A program made the translations under genes and the position numbers. Shown piece after piece: positions 17,404 to 25,237 of a stretch of 64,000 nt of DNA. Source of the stretch: Streptomyces sp. RPA4-2. Lineage in GTDB: Bacteria > Actinomycetota > Actinomycetes > Streptomycetales > Streptomycetaceae. Under the pieces are notes generated by a model. That model was not told where the DNA came from. It searched no databases and saw nothing but the letters and a program-made list of their open reading frames with translations. Within the stretch, counting starts at the first letter, position 1. Every line of letters starts with the position of its first letter. The DNA is taken from NCBI RefSeq assembly GCF_012273515.2, contig NZ_CP050975.2, positions 4,030,001 to 4,094,000 of the forward strand, written 5' to 3'.

Positions 17404-17640
17404 TCGCTAACCAGTGGCCGGCAACCGGTGGGCGGAGGTCGGTGGCCGTAGCCGACATCCGGTGGGCGGAGGTCGGTGGTCGGTGCTGGTTATCGACATC
17501 TGGTGGGCGGTGGCTGGTGGTCGACATCCGGTGGCCGGAGGCCGGTGGGCGGAGGGCGGAGGCCGGTAGCCGACACCCGGTGAGCGGTGGTTGGTGGGCG
17601 ACAGTCGGTGGCCGGTGGCTCCAGGGCGGTCATGAAGGGG
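17404..17640 (+). repeat. Degenerate GGTGGGCGG / CGACATCCGG tandem repeats
   Basis: The gap between the peptidase remnant and the L,D-transpeptidase gene (363 bp) is filled for over 200 bp with variants of GGTGGGCGGAGGTCGGTGG and CGACATCCGGTGG in changing order. No gene or terminator hairpin is evident. Such degenerate G-rich repeats are typical of slippage in streptomycete intergenic DNA. The last 125 bp should hold the promoter of the next gene. Confidence 0.65.
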
Positions 17641-17766
17641 GCGATTGTCCCGGTTCTGTCACCGGACGGCGTCAGGCGGAGATCGTGGGAACCCTTCTCT
17701 TCACCGCTCGCTCTTTCCCCACGCACCGGAGCGGATCACCCACACCACAAGGAACTGGAGAAGCCC

Positions 17767-18993
17767 GTGAATACGCCGAACTCAGCAGCGCGGCGCGCAC
17801 TGGGGGCCTGTGCCGCCCTGATGGTCGGCGCCCTCGCCCTCACCGCCTGCGGCGGCAACGCCAGTGCCGACACCGAAGGCAAAGGCGGCAAGAACGGCAG
17901 CGGCTCGGCCAAGACGTCCACGGCGAAGATCGCCATCTCGGCCAAGGACGGTTCGACGAGCGCGTCCATCAACGCGACCGGAGTGAAGGTCAGCGACGGC
18001 AAGCTGACGGACGTGAAGATGACGGTGTCGGGGAGCGGTGCCGCCGTACCGGGGGCGATAACCGCGGACGGCGGCAGCTGGCAGCCCAAGGCGCAGCTGG
18101 AGCGTGGGACGAAGTACCAGATCTCGGCCACCGCGAAGGACGCGAGCGGGCGTACGGCCGCCGCCAACTCCATTTTCACGACGGTCTCTTCGAGCAACAG
18201 CTTCATCGGTACGTACACGCCCGACAACGGCAGCACGGTCGGCGTCGGGATGCCGGTCTCTTTCACCTTCGACAAGGCGATCAGCAAGCCGAAGGCCGTG
18301 CAGTCACACATCAGCGTCACTTCCAGCAGCGGGCAGCAGGTGGTCGGGCACTGGTTCGGCGCGCAGCGGCTCGACTTCCGGCCCGAGCAGTACTGGAAGG
18401 CCGGCTCCAAGGTGACGATGAAGATCGACCTGGACGGCGTCGAGGGGGCGAACGGTGTCTTCGGCGTGCAGAAGAAGACGGTCACCTTCACCATCGGCCG
18501 CTCCCAGGTCTCCACGGTCGACGTCAACACACAGACCATGACGGTGGTCCGGGACGGCAAGACCCTCAAGTCGGTGCCGATCTCGGCCGGCAGCCCGGAG
18601 CACACCACGTACAACGGGCAGATGGTGATCTCCGAGAAGTTCGCGCAGACGCGGATGAACGGCTCGACGGTGGGCTACGGCGGCGAGTACGACATCCCGG
18701 ACGTGCCGCACGCGATGCGCCTGACCTCGTCGGGGACGTTCGTCCACGGCAACTACTGGTACAACCGCGGGAACCCGCCCTTCGGCCGGCAGGGCACCAG
18801 CCACGGCTGCGTGGGAATGGCCGATGTACAGGGCGCGCAGGGGGACACGACCGCCAAGTGGTTCTTCGACAACTCCCTCGTCGGGGACGTCGTGACGGTG
18901 AAGAACTCGCCCGACAAGACGGTCGCGCCCGACAACGGACTGAACGGCTGGAACATGTCGTGGAGCGCGTGGACCGCGGGAAATACCGCCTGA
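17767..18993 (+). CDS. L,D-transpeptidase lipoprotein (YkuD domain with Ig-like repeats)
   Basis: A secreted lipoprotein that should make 3-3 cross-links in peptidoglycan. The signal peptide ends in a lipobox (ALALTAC, Cys at residue 28), then a Gly/Ser/Lys linker, two Ig-like domains (to about residue 250) and a C-terminal YkuD domain. That domain has the catalytic motif HGNYWYNRG...GTSHGCVGM, with the Cys nucleophile and its His. The architecture and length (408 aa) match actinobacterial LdtMt2-type enzymes. The GTG follows AACTGGAGAAG. A hairpin with a T run follows the gene. Confidence 0.93.
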   Translation: MNTPNSAARRALGACAALMVGALALTACGGNASADTEGKGGKNGSGSAKTSTAKIAISAKDGSTSASINATGVKVSDGKLTDVKMTVSGSGAAVPGAITADGGSWQPKAQLERGTKYQISATAKDASGRTAAANSIFTTVSSSNSFIGTYTPDNGSTVGVGMPVSFTFDKAISKPKAVQSHISVTSSSGQQVVGHWFGAQRLDFRPEQYWKAGSKVTMKIDLDGVEGANGVFGVQKKTVTFTIGRSQVSTVDVNTQTMTVVRDGKTLKSVPISAGSPEHTTYNGQMVISEKFAQTRMNGSTVGYGGEYDIPDVPHAMRLTSSGTFVHGNYWYNRGNPPFGRQGTSHGCVGMADVQGAQGDTTAKWFFDNSLVGDVVTVKNSPDKTVAPDNGLNGWNMSWSAWTAGNTA

Positions 18994-19013
18994 CGGGGCG
19001 CCGTTGACGCCGA

Positions 19014-19055
19014 AGCGGGCCGTGTGGGAACTTGCCGCGCGGCCCGCTCGTTTTT
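19014..19055 (+). terminator. Rho-independent terminator of the L,D-transpeptidase gene
   Basis: AGCGGGCCG (19014-19022) pairs with CGGCCCGCT (19040-19048), followed by CGTTTTTG. The T run makes this a canonical intrinsic terminator, 20 bp after the stop codon. Confidence 0.85.
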
Positions 19056-19151
19056 GTGTCCGTACGTTTTCTCGGTTCCCAGGAATGATGTCGGACCGAG
19101 GGGCTACGGTATGCACCCACAAGGTGACATGCAGCAACGCCGGGAGAAACC

Positions 19152-19910
19152 TTGAGCGTTCCGTACGAGACAGCAGCGTACGAACCACCCGAGTCGCCCG
19201 AGTCTCCGGAGGAGCACCTCGCGCGACTCCTCGGCCGTGCCCTGAACTCCTTCGAACTGCCCGACGAGGCGATACGCCGGCTCGACTGCGCGCTGGCGCA
19301 CGACAGTTCCCTGCACTCCGCGCACCACAGCGCGGGGCTGCACCGCGAGACGTACCGGCACACCTGGCTGCTCGCCGACGGCTCCGCGGTCACGCTGTGG
19401 GAGCTCGTGCACAACACGGCGCCGGGAAGCGAGCCGCAGCACGAGGTGTACGTCGACGAGGAGGAGCTGCGTGCCGCCACGGCGCGGCTGCCGCTGCCGC
19501 CGGACGCGCCGGACTTCGAGCTGCCGGTGACGGTCGGGCTGTCGCCGGTCCCCGAGCCACGGCACGCGTACGTGCCCGACGATTCGGCGGATCACGCGCG
19601 GCGTCTGCTGCGACGCGCGGAGAACGCGGACCGGCCGGGTCCCGACCTCGCGACGCTGCTGCTGCGGACCGCGTTCGCGCACCAGATCACCCAGGCCTTC
19701 GGCCGCCCCTGCCGGGCGGGCCAGGTGGGCCAGGTCGGCCTGTGCTTCTCGCTCTACGAGCACGCGTTCCTGCTCCGCGACGGCCGGGAGATCTCCCTGT
19801 GGGAGGTCGAGCACACGGCGACACCGGACGGTCGGCACATGTGCGAGGTCTACCCGACGGAGGACGCGGCCCGCGCCGCGATGGAACGCCGGGCAGCACG
19901 GCTCGGCTGA
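19152..19910 (+). CDS. DUF6227 family protein
   Basis: A 252-residue soluble protein with no signal or membrane segment. N-terminal PPESPESPEEHLARLLGRAL and the block HRETYRHTWLLADGSAVTLWELVHNT match the Streptomyces DUF6227 family. A similar block recurs later (LYEHAFLLRDGREISLWEVEHT), so the protein seems to consist of two related halves. The function is not known. The TTG at 19152 is preceded by CGGGAGAAAC at good spacing, which decides the start. The gene is followed by repetitive DNA. Confidence 0.8.
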   Translation: MSVPYETAAYEPPESPESPEEHLARLLGRALNSFELPDEAIRRLDCALAHDSSLHSAHHSAGLHRETYRHTWLLADGSAVTLWELVHNTAPGSEPQHEVYVDEEELRAATARLPLPPDAPDFELPVTVGLSPVPEPRHAYVPDDSADHARRLLRRAENADRPGPDLATLLLRTAFAHQITQAFGRPCRAGQVGQVGLCFSLYEHAFLLRDGREISLWEVEHTATPDGRHMCEVYPTEDAARAAMERRAARLG

Positions 19911-20289
19911 CCCGACTCGGCTGACCCGGCTCGGCTGATCTGATGCGGCTGATCTGATGCGGCTGATCTGATGCGGCTGATCTGATGCGGCCGGCTCGAC
20001 GCGGCCCGATCGGCACGGCTGACCGGGCGTGGCCCGCTCGGAGGCCGGCCCAACACGGCCCGCTCGACGCGGTCCGCCCGACGCGGCTGACACTCCTGGA
20101 CTGTCACGACCCGGCTGGGACGACTCCGCGCACGGCGATCCCGCGGGCGCCTGCGCCGGCCCGGACGAGTACCGGGCACGCGTGCGGCCCGGCGTCACGG
20201 GCGTGCGGGCAGGGCCCGATGTCACAGCCGTGCGGATGCGGCCCGGTGTCGCGGTGCACACGCGGGTGCGGCACCGCGGGGTACGCGTT
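19911..20289. other. Repetitive intergenic region
   Basis: This 379-bp gap holds GCTGACCCG/GCTCGGCTGA slippage repeats, the exact 14-bp array at 19933-19988, then GC-rich sequence made of CGGCCCGCTCG-like words. Nothing that looks like a gene was found on either strand. Confidence 0.6.
19933..19988 (+). repeat. Four exact tandem copies of a 14-bp unit
   Basis: GGCTGATCTGATGC is repeated four times without a mismatch, directly after the DUF6227 gene. Exactness suggests recent expansion; it would be a usable length-variable marker. Confidence 0.9.
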
Positions 20290-20562
20290 CTACGGGCGGC
20301 TGTCGCTGAACTGGCGTACCAGGCCCGCGAACGCGGCGCGCTCCTCGGGGGTGAGCTCGACGGACTCGGCGACGGGGCCGGAGCGCCGCTGGTGGGGCAT
20401 CGCCCGCAGCACGGCTCCGTGGGACCGCGTGGGCCCCAGGAGTCCCGCGGCGCGGGCCCGGCGCGTCAGACGGATCAGACCGATGGCCCAGACGACGGTC
20501 AAGAGGGCGAGGACGGCCACGCCTATCAACTGGGAGATCGATACATGCTCAGGCATACGCAC
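20290..20562 (-). CDS. Small single-span membrane protein (unknown)
   Basis: About 90 residues. After a short polar start (MPEHVSISQ) comes one hydrophobic helix (LIGVAVLALLTVVWAIGLI), a basic patch (RLTRRARAAG) and a soluble tail with ESVELTPEERAAFAGLVRQFSDSRP. The basic residues after the helix suggest N-out/C-in topology. GTG 20562 and ATG 20556 are both possible starts; neither has a strong ribosome site. It lies alone downstream of the fru operon terminator, transcribed in the same direction. I do not recognise a named family. Confidence 0.65.
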   Translation of the reverse strand: MRMPEHVSISQLIGVAVLALLTVVWAIGLIRLTRRARAAGLLGPTRSHGAVLRAMPHQRRSGPVAESVELTPEERAAFAGLVRQFSDSRP

Positions 20563-20572
20563 CAGTAGACAC

Positions 20573-20601
20573 CACGGTCCGGGGCTTGGCCCCGGACCGT
20601 G
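20573..20601. terminator. Perfect 13-bp hairpin after fruA
   Basis: CACGGTCCGGGGC pairs with GCCCCGGACCGTG across a TTG loop. It lies about 90 bp past the fruA stop on the minus strand and just before the small membrane protein gene, so it most likely ends the fru transcript. Confidence 0.85.
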
Positions 20602-20692
20602 ACGTATATCGCAGATGCCGCGAAGGTGTCGATCTCGCGCAGGTGCGGTGAACGGCTCACCACCGCCCCAATCGGGCGGACGGGGGCGCGTC

Positions 20693-22792
20693 TCAGGCCG
20701 CGACCGGCTCCGTGGTGTCGGCCTTCGTCGTTATCGGAGCCTCCGCGACACCCGCGCCCGCACCGGCGGAAGCCTGCTTCCGCATGCCCTTCAGGACGAC
20801 CACCAGGGCGGTGGTGACACAGACGCCGGCCGCGATGGCGATCAGGTAGAGGAACGGGTTGCCGATCAGCGGGACCACGAAGATGCCACCGTGCGGGGCC
20901 CGCAGCGTCGCGCCGAAGATCATCGACAGGGCTCCGGTGACCGCGCCGCCCGCCATGGCGGACGGAATGACACGCAGCGGGTCGGCGGCCGCGAACGGGA
21001 TCGCGCCCTCCGAGATGAAGGAGGCGCCCAGGACCCAGGCCGCCTTTCCGTTCTCGCGCTCGGTCTGGGTGAAGAGCCTGCCGCGCACCGTCGTGGCGAG
21101 GGCCATGGCGAGCGGCGGCACCATACCGGCCGCCATCACGGCCGCCATGATCTTCATGGCCGAGTCGCTGGGGCTCGCGACCGCGATACCGGCGGTGGCG
21201 AAGGTGTACGCGACCTTGTTGACCGGGCCCCCGAGGTCGAAGCACATCATCAGGCCGAGCAGCGCGCCGAGCAGGACGGCGTTGGAGCCGGTGAGACCGT
21301 TGAGCCAGTCGGTCATGCCCTTCTGCGCGGAGGCGATGGGCTTGCCGATGACCACGAACATCAGGAACCCGACGATCGCCGCGGAGATCAGCGGGATCAC
21401 CACCACCGGCATGATGCCGCGCAGGGCCGCCGGGATCCGCACCTTCTGGATCCCGATCACCACACCACCGGCGATGAGACCGGCGGCCAGGCCGCCGAGG
21501 AAGCCGGCGTTGATGGTGAGGGAGATCGCCCCGCCGACGAAGCCGGGCACGATACCGGGCCGGTCCGCCATGCCGTAGGCGATGTAGCCGGCCAGCACCG
21601 GGACGAGGAACCCGAAGGCGACGCCGCCGATCTGGAAGAGCAGCGCGCCCCAGCTGTCCCCCTGGGTCCACACGAAGTGGTCCATCACCGACGGCGCCTT
21701 GTTGATCTGGTAGCCGCCGATCGCGAACCCGAGGGCGATCAGCAGACCGCCGGCCGCGACGAACGGGACCATGTAACTCACGCCGGACATCAGCCACTTG
21801 CGGAGCATGGTCCCGTAGCCCTCCCCGGCGGCACCCGCGCGCTCCACCGGCGTGCCGGGGGCGGAGCCCGCGGTGACCTCGCCGCGCTCCGCCTTGCCGC
21901 GCACCTCGGAGATCAGCTCGGTGGGCCGGTTGATGCCCGCCTTCACACCGACGTCCACGGTCGGCTTCCCGGCGAACCGGTCCTTGTCCCGTACGGGCAC
22001 GTCGTGCGCGAAGATCACGCCGTCCGCGTCCGCGATGACCGCCGGGTCGAGCCGGGTGAATCCGGCCGAGCCCTGTGTCTCGACGACGAGTTCGACGCCC
22101 GCCGCGCGGCCCGCGTTCTCCAGCGACTCGGCCGCCATGTAGGTGTGCGCGATACCGGTGGGGCAGGAGGTGACGGCGACGATACGGAACGGGCGCTCGC
22201 CGGTGCTGACCGTGGCGGTGTCGGCGGAGGCCGCCGCCGACACCGCCACGGAGTCCTGGGAACCCTCGGCCACCTCGGCCACCTCGGGCACCTCTGAGGC
22301 CTCGGTCGTCGCCGGGGACGTGGCCGCGCCGGCAGCCGCGGCCGCCGGGGACTCGTCCCCGCGGATGAGCGCGGCCGCTGCCGTCGCGTCGTCCACGGCC
22401 CGCAGCGCGGAGGTGAACTCGGCGTTCATGAGCTGGCGGGCCAGCGCCGACAGGATCGTCAGATGCGCGTCGTCGGCGCCCGCCGGAGCGGCGATCAGGA
22501 AGATCAGGTCGGCGGGGCCGTCCGGCGCCCCGAAGTCGATCCCGGCGGCGCTGCGTCCGAAAGCGAGCGTCGGCTCCGTGACGTGTTCGCTCCGGCAGTG
22601 CGGGATGCCGATGCCGCCGTCGAGACCGGTCGGCATCTGCGCCTCACGGGCGGCCACGTCGGCGAGGAAGCCGTCGAGGTCGGTGACCCGGCCCTGGGCA
22701 ACCATGCGCTCGGCGAGGGCTCGTGCCGCCGCCTCTTTGGTCTCGGCGGACAGGTCGAGATCGACCAGGTCCGCGGTGATCATCTCGCTCAT
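20693..22792 (-). CDS. fruA: PTS fructose-specific enzyme IIABC
   Basis: Takes up fructose and phosphorylates it at C1. A 699-residue fusion in the order IIA (residues 1-150, with GGIGIPHCRSEHV carrying the phospho-His), a linker rich in Ala/Glu, IIB (FRIVAVTSCPTGIAHTYMAAE, active Cys) and IIC (membrane part from about residue 340, eight or more segments, MMCFDLGGPVNKVAY). The ATG at 22792 has AAGGAG seven bases upstream, which fixes the start. The frame is nevertheless open further upstream to an ATG overlapping the fruK stop (see findings). A hairpin follows the gene. Confidence 0.93.
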   Translation of the reverse strand: MSEMITADLVDLDLSAETKEAAARALAERMVAQGRVTDLDGFLADVAAREAQMPTGLDGGIGIPHCRSEHVTEPTLAFGRSAAGIDFGAPDGPADLIFLIAAPAGADDAHLTILSALARQLMNAEFTSALRAVDDATAAAALIRGDESPAAAAAGAATSPATTEASEVPEVAEVAEGSQDSVAVSAAASADTATVSTGERPFRIVAVTSCPTGIAHTYMAAESLENAGRAAGVELVVETQGSAGFTRLDPAVIADADGVIFAHDVPVRDKDRFAGKPTVDVGVKAGINRPTELISEVRGKAERGEVTAGSAPGTPVERAGAAGEGYGTMLRKWLMSGVSYMVPFVAAGGLLIALGFAIGGYQINKAPSVMDHFVWTQGDSWGALLFQIGGVAFGFLVPVLAGYIAYGMADRPGIVPGFVGGAISLTINAGFLGGLAAGLIAGGVVIGIQKVRIPAALRGIMPVVVIPLISAAIVGFLMFVVIGKPIASAQKGMTDWLNGLTGSNAVLLGALLGLMMCFDLGGPVNKVAYTFATAGIAVASPSDSAMKIMAAVMAAGMVPPLAMALATTVRGRLFTQTERENGKAAWVLGASFISEGAIPFAAADPLRVIPSAMAGGAVTGALSMIFGATLRAPHGGIFVVPLIGNPFLYLIAIAAGVCVTTALVVVLKGMRKQASAGAGAGVAEAPITTKADTTEPVAA

Positions 22793-22834
22793 CGCGGGCT
22801 CCTTCGCACGCGTATCGCCCGTGGGGGAGTGGGC

Positions 22835-22890
22835 GGGGGTGAGGACGGGGACGGGGGTGAAGACGGGGACGGGGGTCAAAACGGGGGTGC
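22835..22890 (+). repeat. 18-bp tandem repeat in the fruK-fruA gap
   Basis: Units beginning GGGGGTGAGGACGGGGAC and GGGGGTGAAGACGGGGAC are followed by a shortened copy. The same gap holds three copies of GGGATCTGC near 22945-22970. Together they account for much of the unusual distance between the two genes. Confidence 0.75.
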
Positions 22891-23208
22891 CGCACGCGGA
22901 GGACTCCGGAGGTGCGGGGACGGTGAGGTCCGAGGGAATGACGGGATCTGCGGGATCTGCGGGATCTGCGAGGACGGCGCCGTGGCGGGTGCCGTGGGCG
23001 GGACCTGGGAAGTCCCCCCACCTCAGCGCCCGTTCGGGAGGCGTCTTCGGAACCGGGCCGGGAGACGCCTTCGCCACCGCGCCGCTACGCGGTACCTTCC
23101 GCGCCCGGCCAGGAGGCACCTTCCGGCCGGGAGCGCGGCTCGACGCCCGCGAGACCGGCCCGGGAGGCGTGCGCCGGCGCGTGGCCGCGCTCGCGGCGGT
23201 GGGGTCCG

Positions 23209-24162
23209 TCATGACACCGGCTCCGTGAGGACGCGGTCCACGGGGATCTCCGTCGTGACGGTCACGCCGGCGGGGTCGAGATCGGCCGGTCCCGGCATGA
23301 CACTGCCGGGCAACTGCACGGCGGCGGCACCGTGGGCGACGGCGGAGGCGAGCGCTTCCGGGCCGCGCCCCCCGGCGATCAGGAATCCGGCGAGCGAGGA
23401 GTCACCGGCGCCCACGTTGCTGCGTACGGCGTCCACCTGGGCGCTGCCGAACCAGGCTCCCGAGTCGTCCACCAGCAACTGCCCGTCCGCACCGAGGCTC
23501 GCGAGCACGGCGCCGGCGCCCATCTCGCGCAGTTCCTCGGCGGCCTTGACCGCGTCGCCCACGGTGGTCAGGGGGCGCCCGACGGCTTCCGCGAGTTCCT
23601 CGGCGTTGGGCTTCACCACGTCGGGCCGCTCGCGCAGCGCCGCGAGCAGCGCCGGTCCCGAGGTGTCCAGGGCGATCCGGGCACCCGCCGCGTGGGCGCG
23701 GGCGACGAGGTCGGCGTACCAGGAGGGACCGAGTCCGCGCGGCAGGCTGCCGCAGCAGGTGATCCAGTCGGTGTCGCCGGAACCGTACTGCCGACGCACC
23801 GTCTCCAGGAGCGACTCGGCCTCCGCGGCGGAGAGTTCGGGGCCGGGCGCGTTGATCTTCGTCAGGGTGCCGTCGGGTTCGGCGACCGAGATGTTCGACC
23901 GGGTGGCTCCCGCGACCGGGACCGGGGCGACCTCGATGCCCTGCGCGTCGAGCAGCTCGGCGACGAGTGCGCCGGGCGCGCCGCCCAGGGGCAGTACGGC
24001 GATCGTGCGCCGCCCGGCCGCGGCGACCGCGCGCGAGACGTTCACGCCCTTGCCGCCCGGGTCCACGCGCTCGCCGGTGGCCCGGTTGACCTCGCCGCGG
24101 TCCAGTGAGGGGACTTCGTACGTGCGGTCGAGGGAGGGGTTCGGGGTGACGGTGAGGATCAT
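23209..24162 (-). CDS. fruK: 1-phosphofructokinase
   Basis: Phosphorylates fructose 1-phosphate, the product of FruA, to fructose 1,6-bisphosphate. A PfkB-family kinase of 317 residues starting MILTVTPNPSLDRTY, with GGKGVNVSRAVAAAG near residue 38 and the C-terminal anion hole/catalytic base GAGDSSLAGFL near 250. The ATG overlaps the fruR stop by four bases (ATGA), so fruR and fruK are coupled. The next gene in the operon is fruA after an unusually long 416-bp interval. Confidence 0.95.
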   Translation of the reverse strand: MILTVTPNPSLDRTYEVPSLDRGEVNRATGERVDPGGKGVNVSRAVAAAGRRTIAVLPLGGAPGALVAELLDAQGIEVAPVPVAGATRSNISVAEPDGTLTKINAPGPELSAAEAESLLETVRRQYGSGDTDWITCCGSLPRGLGPSWYADLVARAHAAGARIALDTSGPALLAALRERPDVVKPNAEELAEAVGRPLTTVGDAVKAAEELREMGAGAVLASLGADGQLLVDDSGAWFGSAQVDAVRSNVGAGDSSLAGFLIAGGRGPEALASAVAHGAAAVQLPGSVMPGPADLDPAGVTVTTEIPVDRVLTEPVS

Positions 24163-24920
24163 GCGCGTACTACTTCCGTGCCACCGCGCTCGATGTCGGT
24201 GGCGTCTTCCGGGCTCAGCCCGGTGTCGGTGATCAGCAGGTCCACGTCGCTCAGGTCGCCGAAGCGGGCGAAGTGCTCCTGGCCGTGCTTGGAGGAGTCG
24301 GCGAGCAGCACCACCCTGCGTGCCGCCTGGACGGCCGCGCGCTTCACGGCGGCCTCGGCGAGGTCGGGGGTGGTCAGTCCGTGCTCGGCGGAGAAGCCGT
24401 TGGCGGCGATGAACAGGACGTCGGCGCGGATCTCGCCGTACGCCCGCAGCGCCCAGGCGTCCACGGCGGCGCGCGTACGGTGCCGGACGCGTCCGCCGAC
24501 CAGGTGGAGCTGGATGCCGGGGTGGTCCGCGAGGCGGGCCGCGATCGGCAGGCTGTGGGTGACGACGGTGAGCGTCGCCTCCAGCGGGAGGTCGCCGGCG
24601 AGGCGGGCGACCGTGCTGCCCGCGTCGAGGATCACCGTGCCCTCACCGGGCAGTTCCGCCACGGCTGCCAGGGCGATGCGGTCCTTCTCGTCGGCCGCGG
24701 TGGACTCGCGCTCGGCGAGATCGGGCTCGAAGTCCAGGCGCCCGGCGGGTATGGCACCGCCGTGCACCCGCCGCACGAGACCCGCGCGGTCGAGGGTCTT
24801 CAGGTCACGCCGGATGGTCTCCGCGGTCACCTGGAACTCCTCGGCCAGCGACAGCACGTCCACCCGGCCGCCGTCACGAGCCAGCCGGAGGATCTCCTGC
24901 TGCCGCTCCGGTGCGTACAT
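24159..24920 (-). CDS. fruR: DeoR-family repressor of the fructose operon
   Basis: A 253-residue DeoR-type regulator. The N-terminal winged helix (MYAPERQQEILRLARDGG...VTAETIRRDLKTLDRAGLVRRVHGGA) is followed by a sugar-phosphate sensing domain (ILDAGSTVARLA, VVTHSLPIAARL, ANGFSAEHGLTTPDLAEAAVKRA). It is the first gene of fruR-fruK-fruA and likely represses its own operon until fructose 1-phosphate appears; the effector is inferred from the family. The ATG at 24920 begins the conserved YAPERQQEI block. Confidence 0.9.
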   Translation of the reverse strand: MYAPERQQEILRLARDGGRVDVLSLAEEFQVTAETIRRDLKTLDRAGLVRRVHGGAIPAGRLDFEPDLAERESTAADEKDRIALAAVAELPGEGTVILDAGSTVARLAGDLPLEATLTVVTHSLPIAARLADHPGIQLHLVGGRVRHRTRAAVDAWALRAYGEIRADVLFIAANGFSAEHGLTTPDLAEAAVKRAAVQAARRVVLLADSSKHGQEHFARFGDLSDVDLLITDTGLSPEDATDIERGGTEVVRA

Positions 24921-25237
24921 GTCCGTTCGCCTCCGACTGATGCCCGAATCTGTGGTTTCAGTCGGAGGCTACGCCCGGATTTCCGGAAAGTAAACAGGTT
25001 CGGACGCAGGACGGACACAAACAGGCATCGATGCTTCTCGGAGGCGGCCAAGAGCAGACCTGATCGGTCCCCGCACCCGCCTCCTGACCGCCCACGCCAC
25101 CGGAACCGCCGGGGCCGCCCGCGCGAACCGCCGGGCCCGCCCGCGCGAACGGTCGGTGCCCGCCCTCCGCGGACGGAGAACGGGCACATGACCTGGGCGC
25201 CGGCCCCTCGGGCCGCTCGCTGTCGAACCTCGGGAGA
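24921..25237. other. fru operon upstream region
   Basis: This 317-bp gap separates fruR from the 3' end of the exporter gene, all on the minus strand. It should hold the fru promoter within its first 120 bp. The rest is GC-rich with CGGGCCCGCCCGCGCGAAC repeats and no recognisable gene. Confidence 0.55.
24992..25025 (-). promoter_or_regulatory. Direct repeat, possible FruR operator
   Basis: AAACAGG occurs at 24992-24998 and again at 25019-25025, 27 bp apart, about 70-105 bp upstream of fruR. Both lie in a short AT-richer stretch. DeoR-family repressors often bind repeated half-sites; the link to FruR is inference. Confidence 0.35.
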
